This document shows, piece after piece, positions 1 through 11,571 of a stretch of DNA of 39,782 nt. Under the pieces are notes generated by a model. That model worked only from the letters and a program-made list of their open reading frames with translations, was not told the origin of the DNA and did no database searches. The translations under genes and the position numbers were made by a program. Position 1 is the stretch's first letter. Each line of letters begins with the position of its first letter. This stretch comes from Nitrospirota bacterium (GTDB lineage Bacteria; Nitrospirota; Nitrospiria; Nitrospirales; NS-4). The DNA lies in assembly GCA_004298335.1 (NCBI GenBank), contig SCTG01000133.1, positions 1-39,782 on the forward strand, in the 5' to 3' direction.

Positions 1-813
1 GGTCAGCGCCACCCGCTTTCTGATGAGATACGGCGTCTTCGTGACCCGCCCGGTTTCCTTGTCCACGGAACGCTCGAAAAGGATTTCGTCATCGGGAGGG
101 ATTTGTGGCCCGAATTCCCTGAGAATGTCCTCTTCTTTCCCCGCGGGAACCCGGCTGGGCAACTCGCGCGCGACCTTGTGCTCTTCGTCCAGCATCTTGA
201 ACTCCAGCAACGCCGTGTTCTTGATGAGAGCCTTGGCCCGACCGGGATCTTTGACGCCAGGCAACTGGACGACGATCTGGCGAAGCCCCTGCTGCTGGAT
301 CAGCGGCTCGGCCACGCCGAACTGGTCGATCCGGTTCCGGACGGTCTCCAGCGCCTGGCCGACAGCCGCCTTCTTGATCCGTTCGGCTTCGTCGGTCTTC
401 AGCGTCAGCAACAGCACACGATCGCTGGGCGACCGCCCGCTCAGCGTGGGAAACTGGTCATCGGTCAGCGTCAGGACGGCCTCCTTTGCGCCGGGCTCCG
501 CCAGATTGACCGTGATCTCCATCGGCCCCGTCCGCTTGACGCTTTCGACCTTGAGCTTCTTCTCGGCGAAGAGCTCCGCCATGTTCGAGACGTCACGGTC
601 CAGCTTGATCTCGATCGCACGCTCCGCCTCCACTTCCAAAACCAGATGGATGCCGCCTTGGAGATCGAGACCCAAGGTCATCCCCTTGCTGGGAAGGTTT
701 TGCTTCCACCACTCGGGCATGCTCGAGAACAGCGGCGTGGAGGGCAGAAAGAGGACCAGCGACACGACAACCGTGACGCTCAAGAGAATCAGTCGGCCGG
801 CAACCGGCTTCAT
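1..813 (-). CDS. secD: Protein translocase subunit SecD (N-terminal part, cut by window edge)
   Basis: The N-terminal 271 residues of SecD, the inner-membrane protein that works with SecF to help SecYEG complete protein export using the proton motive force. The visible part has an N-terminal membrane segment (about residues 7-24), the conserved LGLDLQGG motif near residues 48-55 and the start of the large periplasmic P1 domain. The later transmembrane helices lie beyond the left edge. The ATG is 12 bp downstream of the yajC stop, and yajC-secD is the classical gene order, which supports both calls. Transcription runs argS-tgt-yajC-secD. Nothing unusual is visible in the part present. Confidence 0.95.
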   Translation of the reverse strand, partial: MKPVAGRLILLSVTVVVSLVLFLPSTPLFSSMPEWWKQNLPSKGMTLGLDLQGGIHLVLEVEAERAIEIKLDRDVSNMAELFAEKKLKVESVKRTGPMEITVNLAEPGAKEAVLTLTDDQFPTLSGRSPSDRVLLLTLKTDEAERIKKAAVGQALETVRNRIDQFGVAEPLIQQQGLRQIVVQLPGVKDPGRAKALIKNTALLEFKMLDEEHKVARELPSRVPAGKEEDILREFGPQIPPDDEILFERSVDKETGRVTKTPYLIRKRVALT

Positions 814-825
814 GCCAGACCTGCT

Positions 826-4009
<3,184 letters not shown>

Positions 4010-4031
4010 TGCCTAGACACTCCACATGACT

Positions 4032-4060
4032 GCGGCCCTCGAGAAACCCCCGAGGGCCGC
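4032..4060. other. GC-rich hairpin between mobA and argS
   Basis: A perfect 10-bp inverted repeat (GCGGCCCTCG, 9-nt loop, CGAGGGCCGC) lies between the mobA stop and the argS start. Neither strand has a clear U-tract, so it is not a classical intrinsic terminator. It could slow transcription leaving mobA or act as leader structure for argS. The structure is seen in the sequence; the role is inferred. Confidence 0.5.
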
Positions 4061-4146
4061 CAAAGTGAGGTGGACTTTAGCATAATGAACCGGCAATGGC
4101 AAGGCGCAGACTGCATCGAACACCACGTTTTGCAAGGCTTTCTACG

Positions 4147-4734
4147 CTATTCACTGATCCATTTTTTTGCCTGGGCGAGATCGTCAGGAGTGTTGATGTT
4201 GAAAAACGAGCGCAGGCCGGGATCGGCTGCGGTGAAAGCAGACCGGGGAATCCGTCGCACCCGGAGCTCAGGACAATTGCAGAGTTCCTGAACCTTGAGC
4301 GTGCCGGCCTCGACAAGGGTTCGCAGGAACGGCAAGCACGCCTTCGCATAGACGGCATGCATGGGCTGAAGCTTGCCGTCCAGGTCCGGGATTACGATGT
4401 CGCCGGCAAGGGATTGGTCAAGAACGATCCTGATGGCCGCAGGCGCGATCCATGGCATATCGGCGGCAGCGGCAAACACCCGCTCGCTGGCGGCATAGTG
4501 CAACCCCGTATACAGGCCACCAAGAGCGGCCCTCCCAGGTATGAGATCCACAACGACCCTGAGGCCCAGCGACTGGAACGGCTCAACGGCATCGGCAACG
4601 ACCAGGATCTCGTCGAAGATACCCCTATACGCATCCAGGACCCGCTGGATGCAGGTGCGCCCGCCGAGGTCGAGAAATCGCTTGTCTATGCCGAGCCGGC
4701 GGCTCTTGCCTCCTGCAATGATGAGACCCGTCAT
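4147..4734 (-). CDS. mobA: Molybdenum cofactor guanylyltransferase
   Basis: A 195-residue NTP-transferase-fold protein. MobA joins GMP to molybdopterin to form the bis-MGD type cofactor used by DMSO-reductase-family enzymes. The nucleotide-binding loop IIAGGKSRRLGIDK sits at residues 4-17 and matches the GGxSxRxGxDK pattern; a later DMPWI segment fits the metal-binding part. The open frame extends 17 codons upstream, but that would run into the terminator hairpin, so the ATG at 4732-4734 is preferred. In a nitrite oxidiser this cofactor would serve nitrite oxidoreductase, which is inference because no nxr genes are in the window. A different MobA-like nucleotidyltransferase cannot be fully excluded. 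Confidence 0.85.
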   Translation of the reverse strand: MTGLIIAGGKSRRLGIDKRFLDLGGRTCIQRVLDAYRGIFDEILVVADAVEPFQSLGLRVVVDLIPGRAALGGLYTGLHYAASERVFAAAADMPWIAPAAIRIVLDQSLAGDIVIPDLDGKLQPMHAVYAKACLPFLRTLVEAGTLKVQELCNCPELRVRRIPRSAFTAADPGLRSFFNINTPDDLAQAKKWISE

Positions 4735-4754
4735 AGCCGATTCCTCATACCGCC

Positions 4755-4791
4755 AATAAAAAAGGGGGTGGGCTTCTTCGCCCACCCCCTT
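4755..4791 (-). terminator. Intrinsic terminator of the first bd-like oxidase operon
   Basis: A 12-bp perfect stem (AAGGGGGTGGGC paired with GCCCACCCCCTT) with a 6-nt loop is followed on the minus strand by a run of six T. It begins 35 bp after the stop codon of the last cytochrome gene (4826) and separates that operon from mobA. Confidence 0.9.
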
Positions 4792-4825
4792 GAACCCTCA
4801 GCCGTTCCCCAGCAACGGGGTTGGC

Positions 4826-6598
4826 TTATGACTTCGTCATCTTTTTCTTGCTGGCCCGCCGGCGGAGAATCCAGCCCTCGGCGATGATCATACCGAGCGC
4901 CATCAAGAATGGGTATACCTTCGCTTCGATGGGAACCGGCGGCTCAAGGATGCTGTAGTAGAATGCCGAAACAGCCATCTTCAGTCCGGCATCGCCGTTG
5001 TGGCCATCCCAGGCGAAAAAGACGGTTGGAATGTACTTGCCCGTCTCGAACTGCGCATCGTTGTCCTTGTCGTCAGTCTTGAGCGGACGCTTCATGATGA
5101 CGGTCCACAGTCCGTCTTTGAACTCGCTTTTGACCAGTTTCAGCTTCCCGGTCGCGCCAGACCGCTCTTCAAGCGGCTTGTCCCACCCAGACCCGGTATA
5201 GGCTTTGAGCGTTCCGTCAGCTTCCCATTTCCACAGATCGACGTGCCGCTTCTCCTCGCCATGGAGGTAGCGCGGCTTTTCCGGAGGAACTATCTCCTGC
5301 CACTTGGCAGGGAACTGGATGGCCACCGCGTCATTGTATACCTCGTATTTGTTCTGTTTGGCGGCGATTGAATTCTCTTCGCCGGTCTTGGGCGGCGCTT
5401 CCTCGATGGGAACAACGTTGACGCCCGGCGCCACCTGACTCTTGGAGCGGTCGTCCCACTGGAACAGGAAGGCGATTTCATTCTTGTTATACAGGGATTT
5501 CATCCAGAGGTCGTCGATCCGATTGACGAAGTTCCGCGGTTTGTGGGTGATCTGCCCCCCTAAACCGATGATTCTTCGCTCCCGATCCTGCCACTTCTTG
5601 TCGTTCGGATCAGCGGGAATCTCTCCTTCGACAAAGCCGGAAGGCACCACAAAATTGATCTTGGGCTTGTCCGTCTGGGGATCAATGGGAAGGGGCTTTC
5701 CTGCAGCATCCCGCTCGCACAGCGAGGCTACAAAGTTGGCCATATCCCACCGTTCCTCGACCGTCGTGTTGTCGGCAAAGGACGGCATGGGGGTCCCGTT
5801 CACGCCGGTGGAGAAAGTCCGGAAGATGTTCTTCACGTTATACGGATCCTGGCGGCTTCCTCTGAAGTTCCAGCACTTGTGCCAGTTGGCCGGCTGGATC
5901 GGGAATCCCCAGTCATCCTTCAGGTTGAACGGGTTGCCGTCGCCTCGGCCATTCGTGCCGTGGCACTCCACGCACTTCTTATCGACGACCAGCTTGGCTC
6001 CCTTCTCAATGCTCTCCTTGCCGTAAGTAATCTGTTTGATCGCATCCTTGTCAGCCAGGTTGAGAATCGAGACGGTCTCCGTCTTGTCATCGAATTTGCG
6101 ATCCTTGACCAACTGGGTCGTCACAAATGACAGCACCTGCAAACGCTGCTGCTCGGTCAATATTCCGTCCCAGGACGGCATCGCCGAGCCGGGCAGGCCG
6201 TGCGTCACCGTTTCAAAGAGATCGTTCTGTCCCGGTGTCGGCTTGTTGGGGTCGAAAAGCGGCAGCTCCCCGCTGGCCGTGTGGCGGATCTTGAACGTCC
6301 CCTGGTTGAAGTTGCGGGGCCGAGGCCACAGACGATCGGCGCCAGGCCCATCACCCGCTCCATCCACTCCGTGGCACCACACGCACTTACGGAAATAAAT
6401 CTTCTTGCCGTCTTCGATCATCTTGGGGTCCGGCTTGGGAGGGTTCGTCCCCTTGACGAACCCCGGAGACAGTCCACTGTCTGCAGCCACATCACCCGAG
6501 GTCCACAGGACTGCGCTCCCGGCCCCCGCACCAACGGCGATCGACAGGGCGGCGATCAAAAGGCCTTTACGAGACACATTGGCAAAATAACAGTTCAT
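4826..6598 (-). CDS. Dihaem c-type cytochrome with NxrC/ethylbenzene-dehydrogenase-like haem-b domain
   Basis: A 590-residue exported protein. It has an N-terminal membrane or signal segment (residues 10-32), two class I cytochrome c domains with haem motifs CVWCH (72-76) and CVECH (209-213), and a C-terminal domain from about residue 330 that resembles the ethylbenzene dehydrogenase gamma / NxrC haem-b-binding fold (GWDKPLEERSGATG, FAWDGHNGD). A C-terminal membrane helix (about 562-582) ends in a basic tail. The family's gamma subunits pass electrons from molybdoenzymes. Here the gene is last in an oxidase operon, so it may be the electron entry point of the oxidase complex. The ATG is preceded by AGGGG at suitable spacing. 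Family assignment of the C-terminal domain is by pattern and less sure than the haem c motifs. Confidence 0.85.
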   Translation of the reverse strand: MNCYFANVSRKGLLIAALSIAVGAGAGSAVLWTSGDVAADSGLSPGFVKGTNPPKPDPKMIEDGKKIYFRKCVWCHGVDGAGDGPGADRLWPRPRNFNQGTFKIRHTASGELPLFDPNKPTPGQNDLFETVTHGLPGSAMPSWDGILTEQQRLQVLSFVTTQLVKDRKFDDKTETVSILNLADKDAIKQITYGKESIEKGAKLVVDKKCVECHGTNGRGDGNPFNLKDDWGFPIQPANWHKCWNFRGSRQDPYNVKNIFRTFSTGVNGTPMPSFADNTTVEERWDMANFVASLCERDAAGKPLPIDPQTDKPKINFVVPSGFVEGEIPADPNDKKWQDRERRIIGLGGQITHKPRNFVNRIDDLWMKSLYNKNEIAFLFQWDDRSKSQVAPGVNVVPIEEAPPKTGEENSIAAKQNKYEVYNDAVAIQFPAKWQEIVPPEKPRYLHGEEKRHVDLWKWEADGTLKAYTGSGWDKPLEERSGATGKLKLVKSEFKDGLWTVIMKRPLKTDDKDNDAQFETGKYIPTVFFAWDGHNGDAGLKMAVSAFYYSILEPPVPIEAKVYPFLMALGMIIAEGWILRRRASKKKMTKS

Positions 6599-6627
6599 TG
6601 CTTATACCCCTAAGTTGTAGGGAACGG

Positions 6628-7566
6628 TTAATCCCACGTCCTTGGATAGTAGCCCGTGTGCCAATATTCGAAGAGGATGACTTTCCAAATCTCATCGACC
6701 GTCAGATGCTGCTCCCACGGCGGCATCACCGAGGCCCACGGGAAGCCCTCTCGAGGCAGGCCGATTCCGCCCTTTGAAACGCGCCAGAACACGAAGGTTT
6801 CCTGAAGCTGTGCGATAGTCCCGGGGTCTGTGAAATTGGCCGGGATGGGGTTGAAGGCAAAGGCGAACATGCCGCGTCCGTTCAGATTATCACCGTGACA
6901 GAAGTGGCAGTTCTGAAAGAAGATCTGCCCACCTTCCCGGACATACTGGAGATAGGGCGGCGCCTTCTCATCCCAGGGATTCCCATCGATGTGGGTCTTT
7001 TGGATGGTGTCCGAATATTTCCCCGCATCATCGACGCGGTAAGGGCTGCTGGCGGTTTGCAGGACAAACGTCTTCCCGTGCACTTTCGTGCTGGCGGGAG
7101 GAGCCGGATGCACCGTCCGCAACTCGATGGGTTCATCCACGTTGGGTTTCATGCTGTTGTAGCCCATAAAGCCGACCAGGAATGGCAACAGCACCACGAC
7201 AACCGTTCTGATCATCTTTGTTATGGCGGTATTGGCGTCAGCAACGGCAATGATCGGTTTGCGAAAGTCCTTCCAGGACTCCTCCGTTGAGGACACCCAC
7301 ATGAAGATCCCGATCAGGGTCATAGTGGCATAGATCGCCCGCACACTGAACGGAATGGGCGGATAGATTCGATACGTGAAGTACAGGATGGAGAACACGA
7401 ATAGACCGGTCGCCTGCGCAAGCTTATTGACCTTGATCCCATTCTTGCCGAGAAAGTAGAAGGCTCCGATGAACAACAATGCAAAGCTCCCCAGCTCGAA
7501 CAGCATCTGCATGGGCATATAGCCCTCAACTAATTTCCCGGTCAGCATTTGTTTTATCACGTCCAT
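6628..7566 (-). CDS. Membrane-anchored monohaem cytochrome c
   Basis: A 312-residue protein with about four transmembrane helices in its first half (near residues 22-40, 52-66, 75-92 and 118-137). A periplasmic cytochrome c domain follows, with haem motif CHFCH at 220-224 and a candidate distal Met in the segment ASVMPPW near residues 281-287. It lies 29 bp upstream of the dihaem cytochrome and 50 bp downstream of the next cytochrome, in one transcription unit. The likely role is electron relay within a membrane complex around the bd-like oxidase (inference). I do not recognise a named family for the four-helix part. Confidence 0.85.
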   Translation of the reverse strand: MDVIKQMLTGKLVEGYMPMQMLFELGSFALLFIGAFYFLGKNGIKVNKLAQATGLFVFSILYFTYRIYPPIPFSVRAIYATMTLIGIFMWVSSTEESWKDFRKPIIAVADANTAITKMIRTVVVVLLPFLVGFMGYNSMKPNVDEPIELRTVHPAPPASTKVHGKTFVLQTASSPYRVDDAGKYSDTIQKTHIDGNPWDEKAPPYLQYVREGGQIFFQNCHFCHGDNLNGRGMFAFAFNPIPANFTDPGTIAQLQETFVFWRVSKGGIGLPREGFPWASVMPPWEQHLTVDEIWKVILFEYWHTGYYPRTWD

Positions 7567-7616
7567 GTCTGCTCTCCTACAATCTTGCGCCCAGTCAGTT
7601 CAGGATATCCAATTGA

Positions 7617-9053
7617 CTATTTAATCTTCGGCGGTTCCTTGCCTTCCTCCAGTTGCGAGAGGTAGTCAATGATCTTATTGATCGCCGCCGCGTTGAGCTT
7701 CTTCCCGAAATCTTTGGGCATGACGTTATCGGGGAACGGCTTCACGACGTACATGCTCGGGGTTAGGATAGACTCCATGATGTATTCCCGCACGCTCGTC
7801 GCTTTGCCTTTGTACGCCGGATCCTTCAAACGCTGCGGCGCGTTCGTTTTCTCCACTAGCTTCGGCCCGACCGCCCCGACTGCGCCAGGAATACCGGGGA
7901 TGGTATGGCAGGCGAAGCACAGGGCCTTGGTGAAGATTTCATTCACCGGCTCATCGCCGGTCACAACCGGAGCCCCAGGCACCGGTCCCGCAGGCGCTGC
8001 GCCAGGCGCACCGGCCGGCTTGGGCCGATCAGACTCCGGAATGAACTTCTTGTACGCCGCCTCTATTTCGTCCGGTGTCGGCGGCTCCGACCCTTCACGA
8101 GCAAACAACCACGTGTCCACTGCGATCAACTCGTCAATGCTCAGACCAATCGGAGGCTTATGGATTGCCGGCATGGGGCTCTCTTTGTCATTCGTCCCCT
8201 TCACCCCGAATCCCGCCACCACATAACAGTTGGGGCAGGCATGAGATTCGGCAATGTACTCTGCCGGGGTGCTGGCGGTCCCGCAACCGGGGCACGCCTC
8301 CTTTTGTACGGTATCGCGTTTACTGGGATCCTTCTGGCTGTAACGCGGATCCTTCATCTGATCTTCCGCCCGCTTCGGGACGCCGAAAAGGTTGGGCGCT
8401 CGCTCGCTGAGGAATCCCTTCTGAAAGCCGTGACAGAGAGGACACTGCCCCTTGCCAATGGCGCCCTGCGTACCGCTTGCACCGACGGCTCCAAAGATGA
8501 TCTTCTCGCCAAGGTCCGCTCGTTCCTGCACCGACATCTGACGAACGTCTGCCGTTTTTTCTTCGGCGGGAGGCGGATCAGCCTTGACCTGCGGCAACCA
8601 GTTCCCAAAGCCGGCGAGACAGGAAGCCACAAAGAACATGAACCCGCCGATCTGGAGAAGAACCCGCAATCCCTTGAAGTACATGGCCATCGTAAAACAG
8701 GAAACCGTAATCATGATCAAGGAGACAGGGAGAAAGCGCGGTTCGCCCGGTGCCCCAAAGCTTTCATCATTAAAATTGGTGGCGTAATTGGCGATGGCGA
8801 TAAAGAACATCGAGTAACACAAGAGCCCGACAATACTCTTGAACACAAGCTGGCCACGATTCGGATCTTTTGTCCGTCCGAATTGGAAATACAGCATCAG
8901 GGTGATGATCACGAGTCCGCCGGGCCAGCCCAGGGAAAACGCTTTCCGCATCAACTGCGAGGCGCCCGAGTCCGGCAAGATGGTCAATACAGCCCCAATG
9001 GCCCCGGCGATCATCAGCGCCGTGATGCCACCCAACACTTTCGCGTTAGCCAT
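7617..9053 (-). CDS. Membrane cytochrome c, two haem motifs with a zinc-ribbon-like insert
   Basis: A 478-residue protein. About four membrane helices occupy residues 5-150. The first haem c motif is CPLCH (204-208). Two CxxC pairs follow (C254/C257 and C273/C276), spaced like a rubredoxin or zinc-ribbon knuckle. An Ala/Pro/Gly-rich linker (about 345-365) leads to a second cytochrome c domain with CFACH (379-383), and NVMPKDFG near residues 445-452 offers a Met ligand. It is encoded directly downstream of the bd-like oxidase. The likely role is docking and electron delivery to the oxidase (inference). The CxxC insert inside a c-type cytochrome is unusual; those cysteines could bind zinc, iron or a disulfide. 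Confidence 0.85.
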   Translation of the reverse strand: MANAKVLGGITALMIAGAIGAVLTILPDSGASQLMRKAFSLGWPGGLVIITLMLYFQFGRTKDPNRGQLVFKSIVGLLCYSMFFIAIANYATNFNDESFGAPGEPRFLPVSLIMITVSCFTMAMYFKGLRVLLQIGGFMFFVASCLAGFGNWLPQVKADPPPAEEKTADVRQMSVQERADLGEKIIFGAVGASGTQGAIGKGQCPLCHGFQKGFLSERAPNLFGVPKRAEDQMKDPRYSQKDPSKRDTVQKEACPGCGTASTPAEYIAESHACPNCYVVAGFGVKGTNDKESPMPAIHKPPIGLSIDELIAVDTWLFAREGSEPPTPDEIEAAYKKFIPESDRPKPAGAPGAAPAGPVPGAPVVTGDEPVNEIFTKALCFACHTIPGIPGAVGAVGPKLVEKTNAPQRLKDPAYKGKATSVREYIMESILTPSMYVVKPFPDNVMPKDFGKKLNAAAINKIIDYLSQLEEGKEPPKIK

Positions 9054-9079
9054 TCACTCCTCCATCCAACCAAGCCCAC

Positions 9080-9100
9080 CGCGAGGGATGGTCCCTCGCG
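9080..9100. other. Intercistronic hairpin between oxidase and cytochrome genes
   Basis: A perfect 9-bp inverted repeat (CGCGAGGGA, 3-nt loop, TCCCTCGCG) sits in the 90-bp gap between the oxidase stop and the next gene. No T-run follows on the minus strand, so it is more likely an mRNA processing or stability element than a full terminator. It could set different levels of oxidase and cytochrome mRNA. Confidence 0.5.
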
Positions 9101-9143
9101 ATGGTGCTGAATCCCTGCGTTAACGAATAGTTGCGGTTTAGGT

Positions 9144-11081
9144 TTAGTGGCTCCCAGCCGGGACCGGAACCTTCTGCCCAACAGAGGCGGCAGCCGGAGC
9201 CTTCTTGACTCCCAACGAACCGAGCCAGAACACGAACAGGATTGTCATCCAGAAGAACAACACGTTGAACGAAATCATGTTCGCGGCAAATCCAATAGTG
9301 TGCGTGAATGCCCACGGCGAGTTGTCCCGCATGATCTCGTTGACATGCCAGAACAACCGCACGGAAGACCGGATGTATCCCATGAGGCCCATCATCCAGG
9401 TAAAGGCCGTCGCCAGCATGATCAGCGCATATTGGGACCGCACCGAAATTTGGCCCCACACCGTCGGCCCCAACTCCTTCGCACCTTTCATCATAATCGA
9501 GTTCAGCGTCACTCCGATGAACAGGCATGACAATGTCGTGGCCACCTGAGGCACAGAGAGCCCTACTCGAACATTGGCCGGAATATAATACCCGTAAACG
9601 GCCAACCAGATGATATTAACGTAGGCCATTGTGAACAGGCCGAACAGGAAGGCATCGCCAAGCGGGGCCCATTTCACCGTCGGAACCTTATTGCCCCGCT
9701 GGTACATGATGAAACTCAACACCGTCGTCGTGATGATCGTATTGATGGCTCCATTTTTGGCTGACATGACCCCGTAATTCCCCAACACCGGGTGCTGCTG
9801 GCCACCCATGGCCTTCAACTCAGCGGGGGTCATCACCATCGTATGCGGTGTGAGCCAGACGATGAAGCAGGTGATCAGCACGAAGACCATGTACTTGATG
9901 TACTTCTGGTAACGCTCGGCCCCGCGCATCCGCTCCAACCCCTGCCACAGGTAGTAGTTCGTGGTGAGAAAGAGGGCCCCAATCATTACGGCCTGAATGA
10001 TAAAGAGCCATGCCAAAAGGCCGCCCATCAGCGTGATCCCCATCTGCTGCCGGTAGGCGTACACCTCGCGCATGAGCCAGTACCCGGCAAAGGGGAGCGG
10101 AATCAGAAAGCAAACCCCGATGAACATTGCGACATAGCCCATCCAGTCATAGTGAGCACGTTCCTCGTCCGTCTTGGCCGTGAGGAACCGATAGGCCGCG
10201 TAGGCAGCGACCACGCCGCCGCCAAAGGCCATGTTGCCCAGAATCCGATGCACGTTGATCGGGTTCCAAAGGGTCGTATGGATGACGTGCCAGATGTTGC
10301 CGAGATACCGGCCGTCGGCGTCAACGCCCGCAGGGGATTGCATGAAGGCGATCCAGGAATTGGCCAGCATCATCAGCACGGTCCCAATCACGTTCAGAAT
10401 CACCGACATGCTCACATGGACCCACTTCAGAAATCCCTCCCGCATCTTGTCCCACCCGTAGTAATAGATGTAGAGGGTTCCGCTCTCCGCTACGAACAGA
10501 AGCGCGTAGGTGTGCATAACCGGCCTGAAGATGCTTGCGAGATAACCGAAGAAGGTGGGATAGAGAGTCAGATACGTAAATACCAGAATCCCACCAAGGA
10601 TGGCGGTCAGCGAATAGGCCGTCAGGCTGATCTTGACAAAATCGTAGGCGAGTTGGTCGTACTTCCTGGCGAGCGCCTTGTCCTTCGTGATGATCCCCAG
10701 GTATTCGACGACCATACAGAATATCGGAACCGCCAACACAAAACTCCCATAATAGAGATGCTGTTGGTTAGCCACCCAGAGCAATACGCGGCTTTCAAAG
10801 TTGTACCGGGGATAGTCCTTGGGACCGTCGGTCGTCTTCGGCGCCGGCGCGCCTATCACCGGCCCCTCGGTCTTGTACCAGATGTCCCGGGACTTCTCGA
10901 CAGGCTTCGCATCGGCGGGTTGGGCCGCTGGCGGTGCCGTTGATGCCGCCGGAGCCGGCGCGCCACCGCTTGCGCCAACTGGAAGCGACAGGAACAAGGG
11001 CATCAACAGAAGCCCGACGAATGTTCCCAGCGCAAAGAAAGCCCAAATCTTTTTTTGGGCTTGCTTATTCAAGGTAGCCAT
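9144..11081 (-). CDS. Cytochrome bd-like terminal oxidase, large subunit (copy 1)
   Basis: A 645-residue polytopic membrane protein with distant resemblance to CydA. An N-terminal membrane segment (about 12-35) and an Ala/Pro-rich periplasmic stretch (38-62) precede roughly a dozen or more helices. Candidate haem ligands include H108 (NQQHLYYG), H190, H222, H265, H268 and H278; E199 in FVAESG resembles the conserved CydA glutamate. The GRQPW quinol-oxidase motif is not seen and no CydB-like gene is adjacent. Similar proteins were proposed as the terminal oxidase of Nitrospira defluvii. Here it is followed by three cytochrome c genes and preceded by two tiny membrane proteins. A GGGAGG ribosome site lies just upstream of the ATG. 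The substrate (cytochrome c or quinol) is not decidable from sequence. Confidence 0.85.
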   Translation of the reverse strand: MATLNKQAQKKIWAFFALGTFVGLLLMPLFLSLPVGASGGAPAPAASTAPPAAQPADAKPVEKSRDIWYKTEGPVIGAPAPKTTDGPKDYPRYNFESRVLLWVANQQHLYYGSFVLAVPIFCMVVEYLGIITKDKALARKYDQLAYDFVKISLTAYSLTAILGGILVFTYLTLYPTFFGYLASIFRPVMHTYALLFVAESGTLYIYYYGWDKMREGFLKWVHVSMSVILNVIGTVLMMLANSWIAFMQSPAGVDADGRYLGNIWHVIHTTLWNPINVHRILGNMAFGGGVVAAYAAYRFLTAKTDEERAHYDWMGYVAMFIGVCFLIPLPFAGYWLMREVYAYRQQMGITLMGGLLAWLFIIQAVMIGALFLTTNYYLWQGLERMRGAERYQKYIKYMVFVLITCFIVWLTPHTMVMTPAELKAMGGQQHPVLGNYGVMSAKNGAINTIITTTVLSFIMYQRGNKVPTVKWAPLGDAFLFGLFTMAYVNIIWLAVYGYYIPANVRVGLSVPQVATTLSCLFIGVTLNSIMMKGAKELGPTVWGQISVRSQYALIMLATAFTWMMGLMGYIRSSVRLFWHVNEIMRDNSPWAFTHTIGFAANMISFNVLFFWMTILFVFWLGSLGVKKAPAAASVGQKVPVPAGSH

Positions 11082-11159
11082 GGCTTACCTCCCTTACACG
11101 CACAGTATTGTAAAGATCTTCAGGCTCAAGTTTGACAGAAACGCCCACGCACGCTCGTT

Positions 11160-11309
11160 CTATTTCCGGAACAGGTAAAAATAATCCAACCCTTGAATGT
11201 TCATCAGGGCGTAATCCAGGAACGTGAAATAGGCTGTCGCCAAGATCAACGAGGCAACCGCCATCCCGATTTTAGCGCCTTTACTGATCTGACCTGTTTG
11301 TTCTGCCAT
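11160..11309 (-). CDS. Small single-helix membrane protein, 49 aa
   Basis: A short gene read by hand: 49 residues starting MAEQTGQISKGAKIG, then one hydrophobic helix (about residues 14-33) and an aromatic C-terminus. A strong purine-rich ribosome site (GGAGGGGGGA) lies directly before the ATG at 11307-11309. It is 78 bp upstream of the bd-like oxidase and on the same strand. Small one-helix subunits are common in bd and haem-copper oxidases (for example CydX), so an accessory subunit role is plausible. I know no specific family for it. Confidence 0.75.
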   Translation of the reverse strand: MAEQTGQISKGAKIGMAVASLILATAYFTFLDYALMNIQGLDYFYLFRK

Positions 11310-11370
11310 TCCCCCCTCCACTCACAATATTTCTGAACGCCTGGCTCTCTGCCTTACGTGATTTCAGCAA

Positions 11371-11538
11371 TCAGCACGGGCACTGAATTGCATTGAACCA
11401 ATAAAAAAACCAGGTAGCGAAGGCACACGTGGCATAAAACATGAACTTCCCAAGCCTAAGCTTCGACACAGCAAACTTCCCCATTCTGAAGTACTCAACG
11501 TCCTTGACACCAGATGACTCACTTGCTGTTTCTGCCAT
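11371..11538 (-). CDS. Small single-helix membrane protein, 55 aa
   Basis: A 55-residue protein starting MAETASESSGVKDVEYF, with a basic juxtamembrane part and one aromatic-rich helix (about 32-50), ending in CPC. GAGGG precedes the ATG at 11536-11538 by about six bases. It appears to be the first gene of the oxidase operon, 61 bp ahead of the 49-aa gene, and shares the MAE opening with it. A small oxidase subunit or assembly factor is a reasonable guess. The two terminal cysteines could bind a cofactor or form a disulfide. Confidence 0.75.
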   Translation of the reverse strand: MAETASESSGVKDVEYFRMGKFAVSKLRLGKFMFYATCAFATWFFYWFNAIQCPC

Positions 11539-11571
11539 GATTTCCCTCTTTTAAAGACGCAAAAAGTTGTA

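Noticed and set aside
4032-4060. Calling the hairpin before argS an intrinsic terminator
   Set aside because: Neither strand has a U-tract after the stem, so only a hairpin is reported.
9144-11081. Naming the oxidase gene cydA
   Set aside because: Resemblance to CydA is distant, the GRQPW motif and a CydB partner are missing, and the electron donor is unknown.
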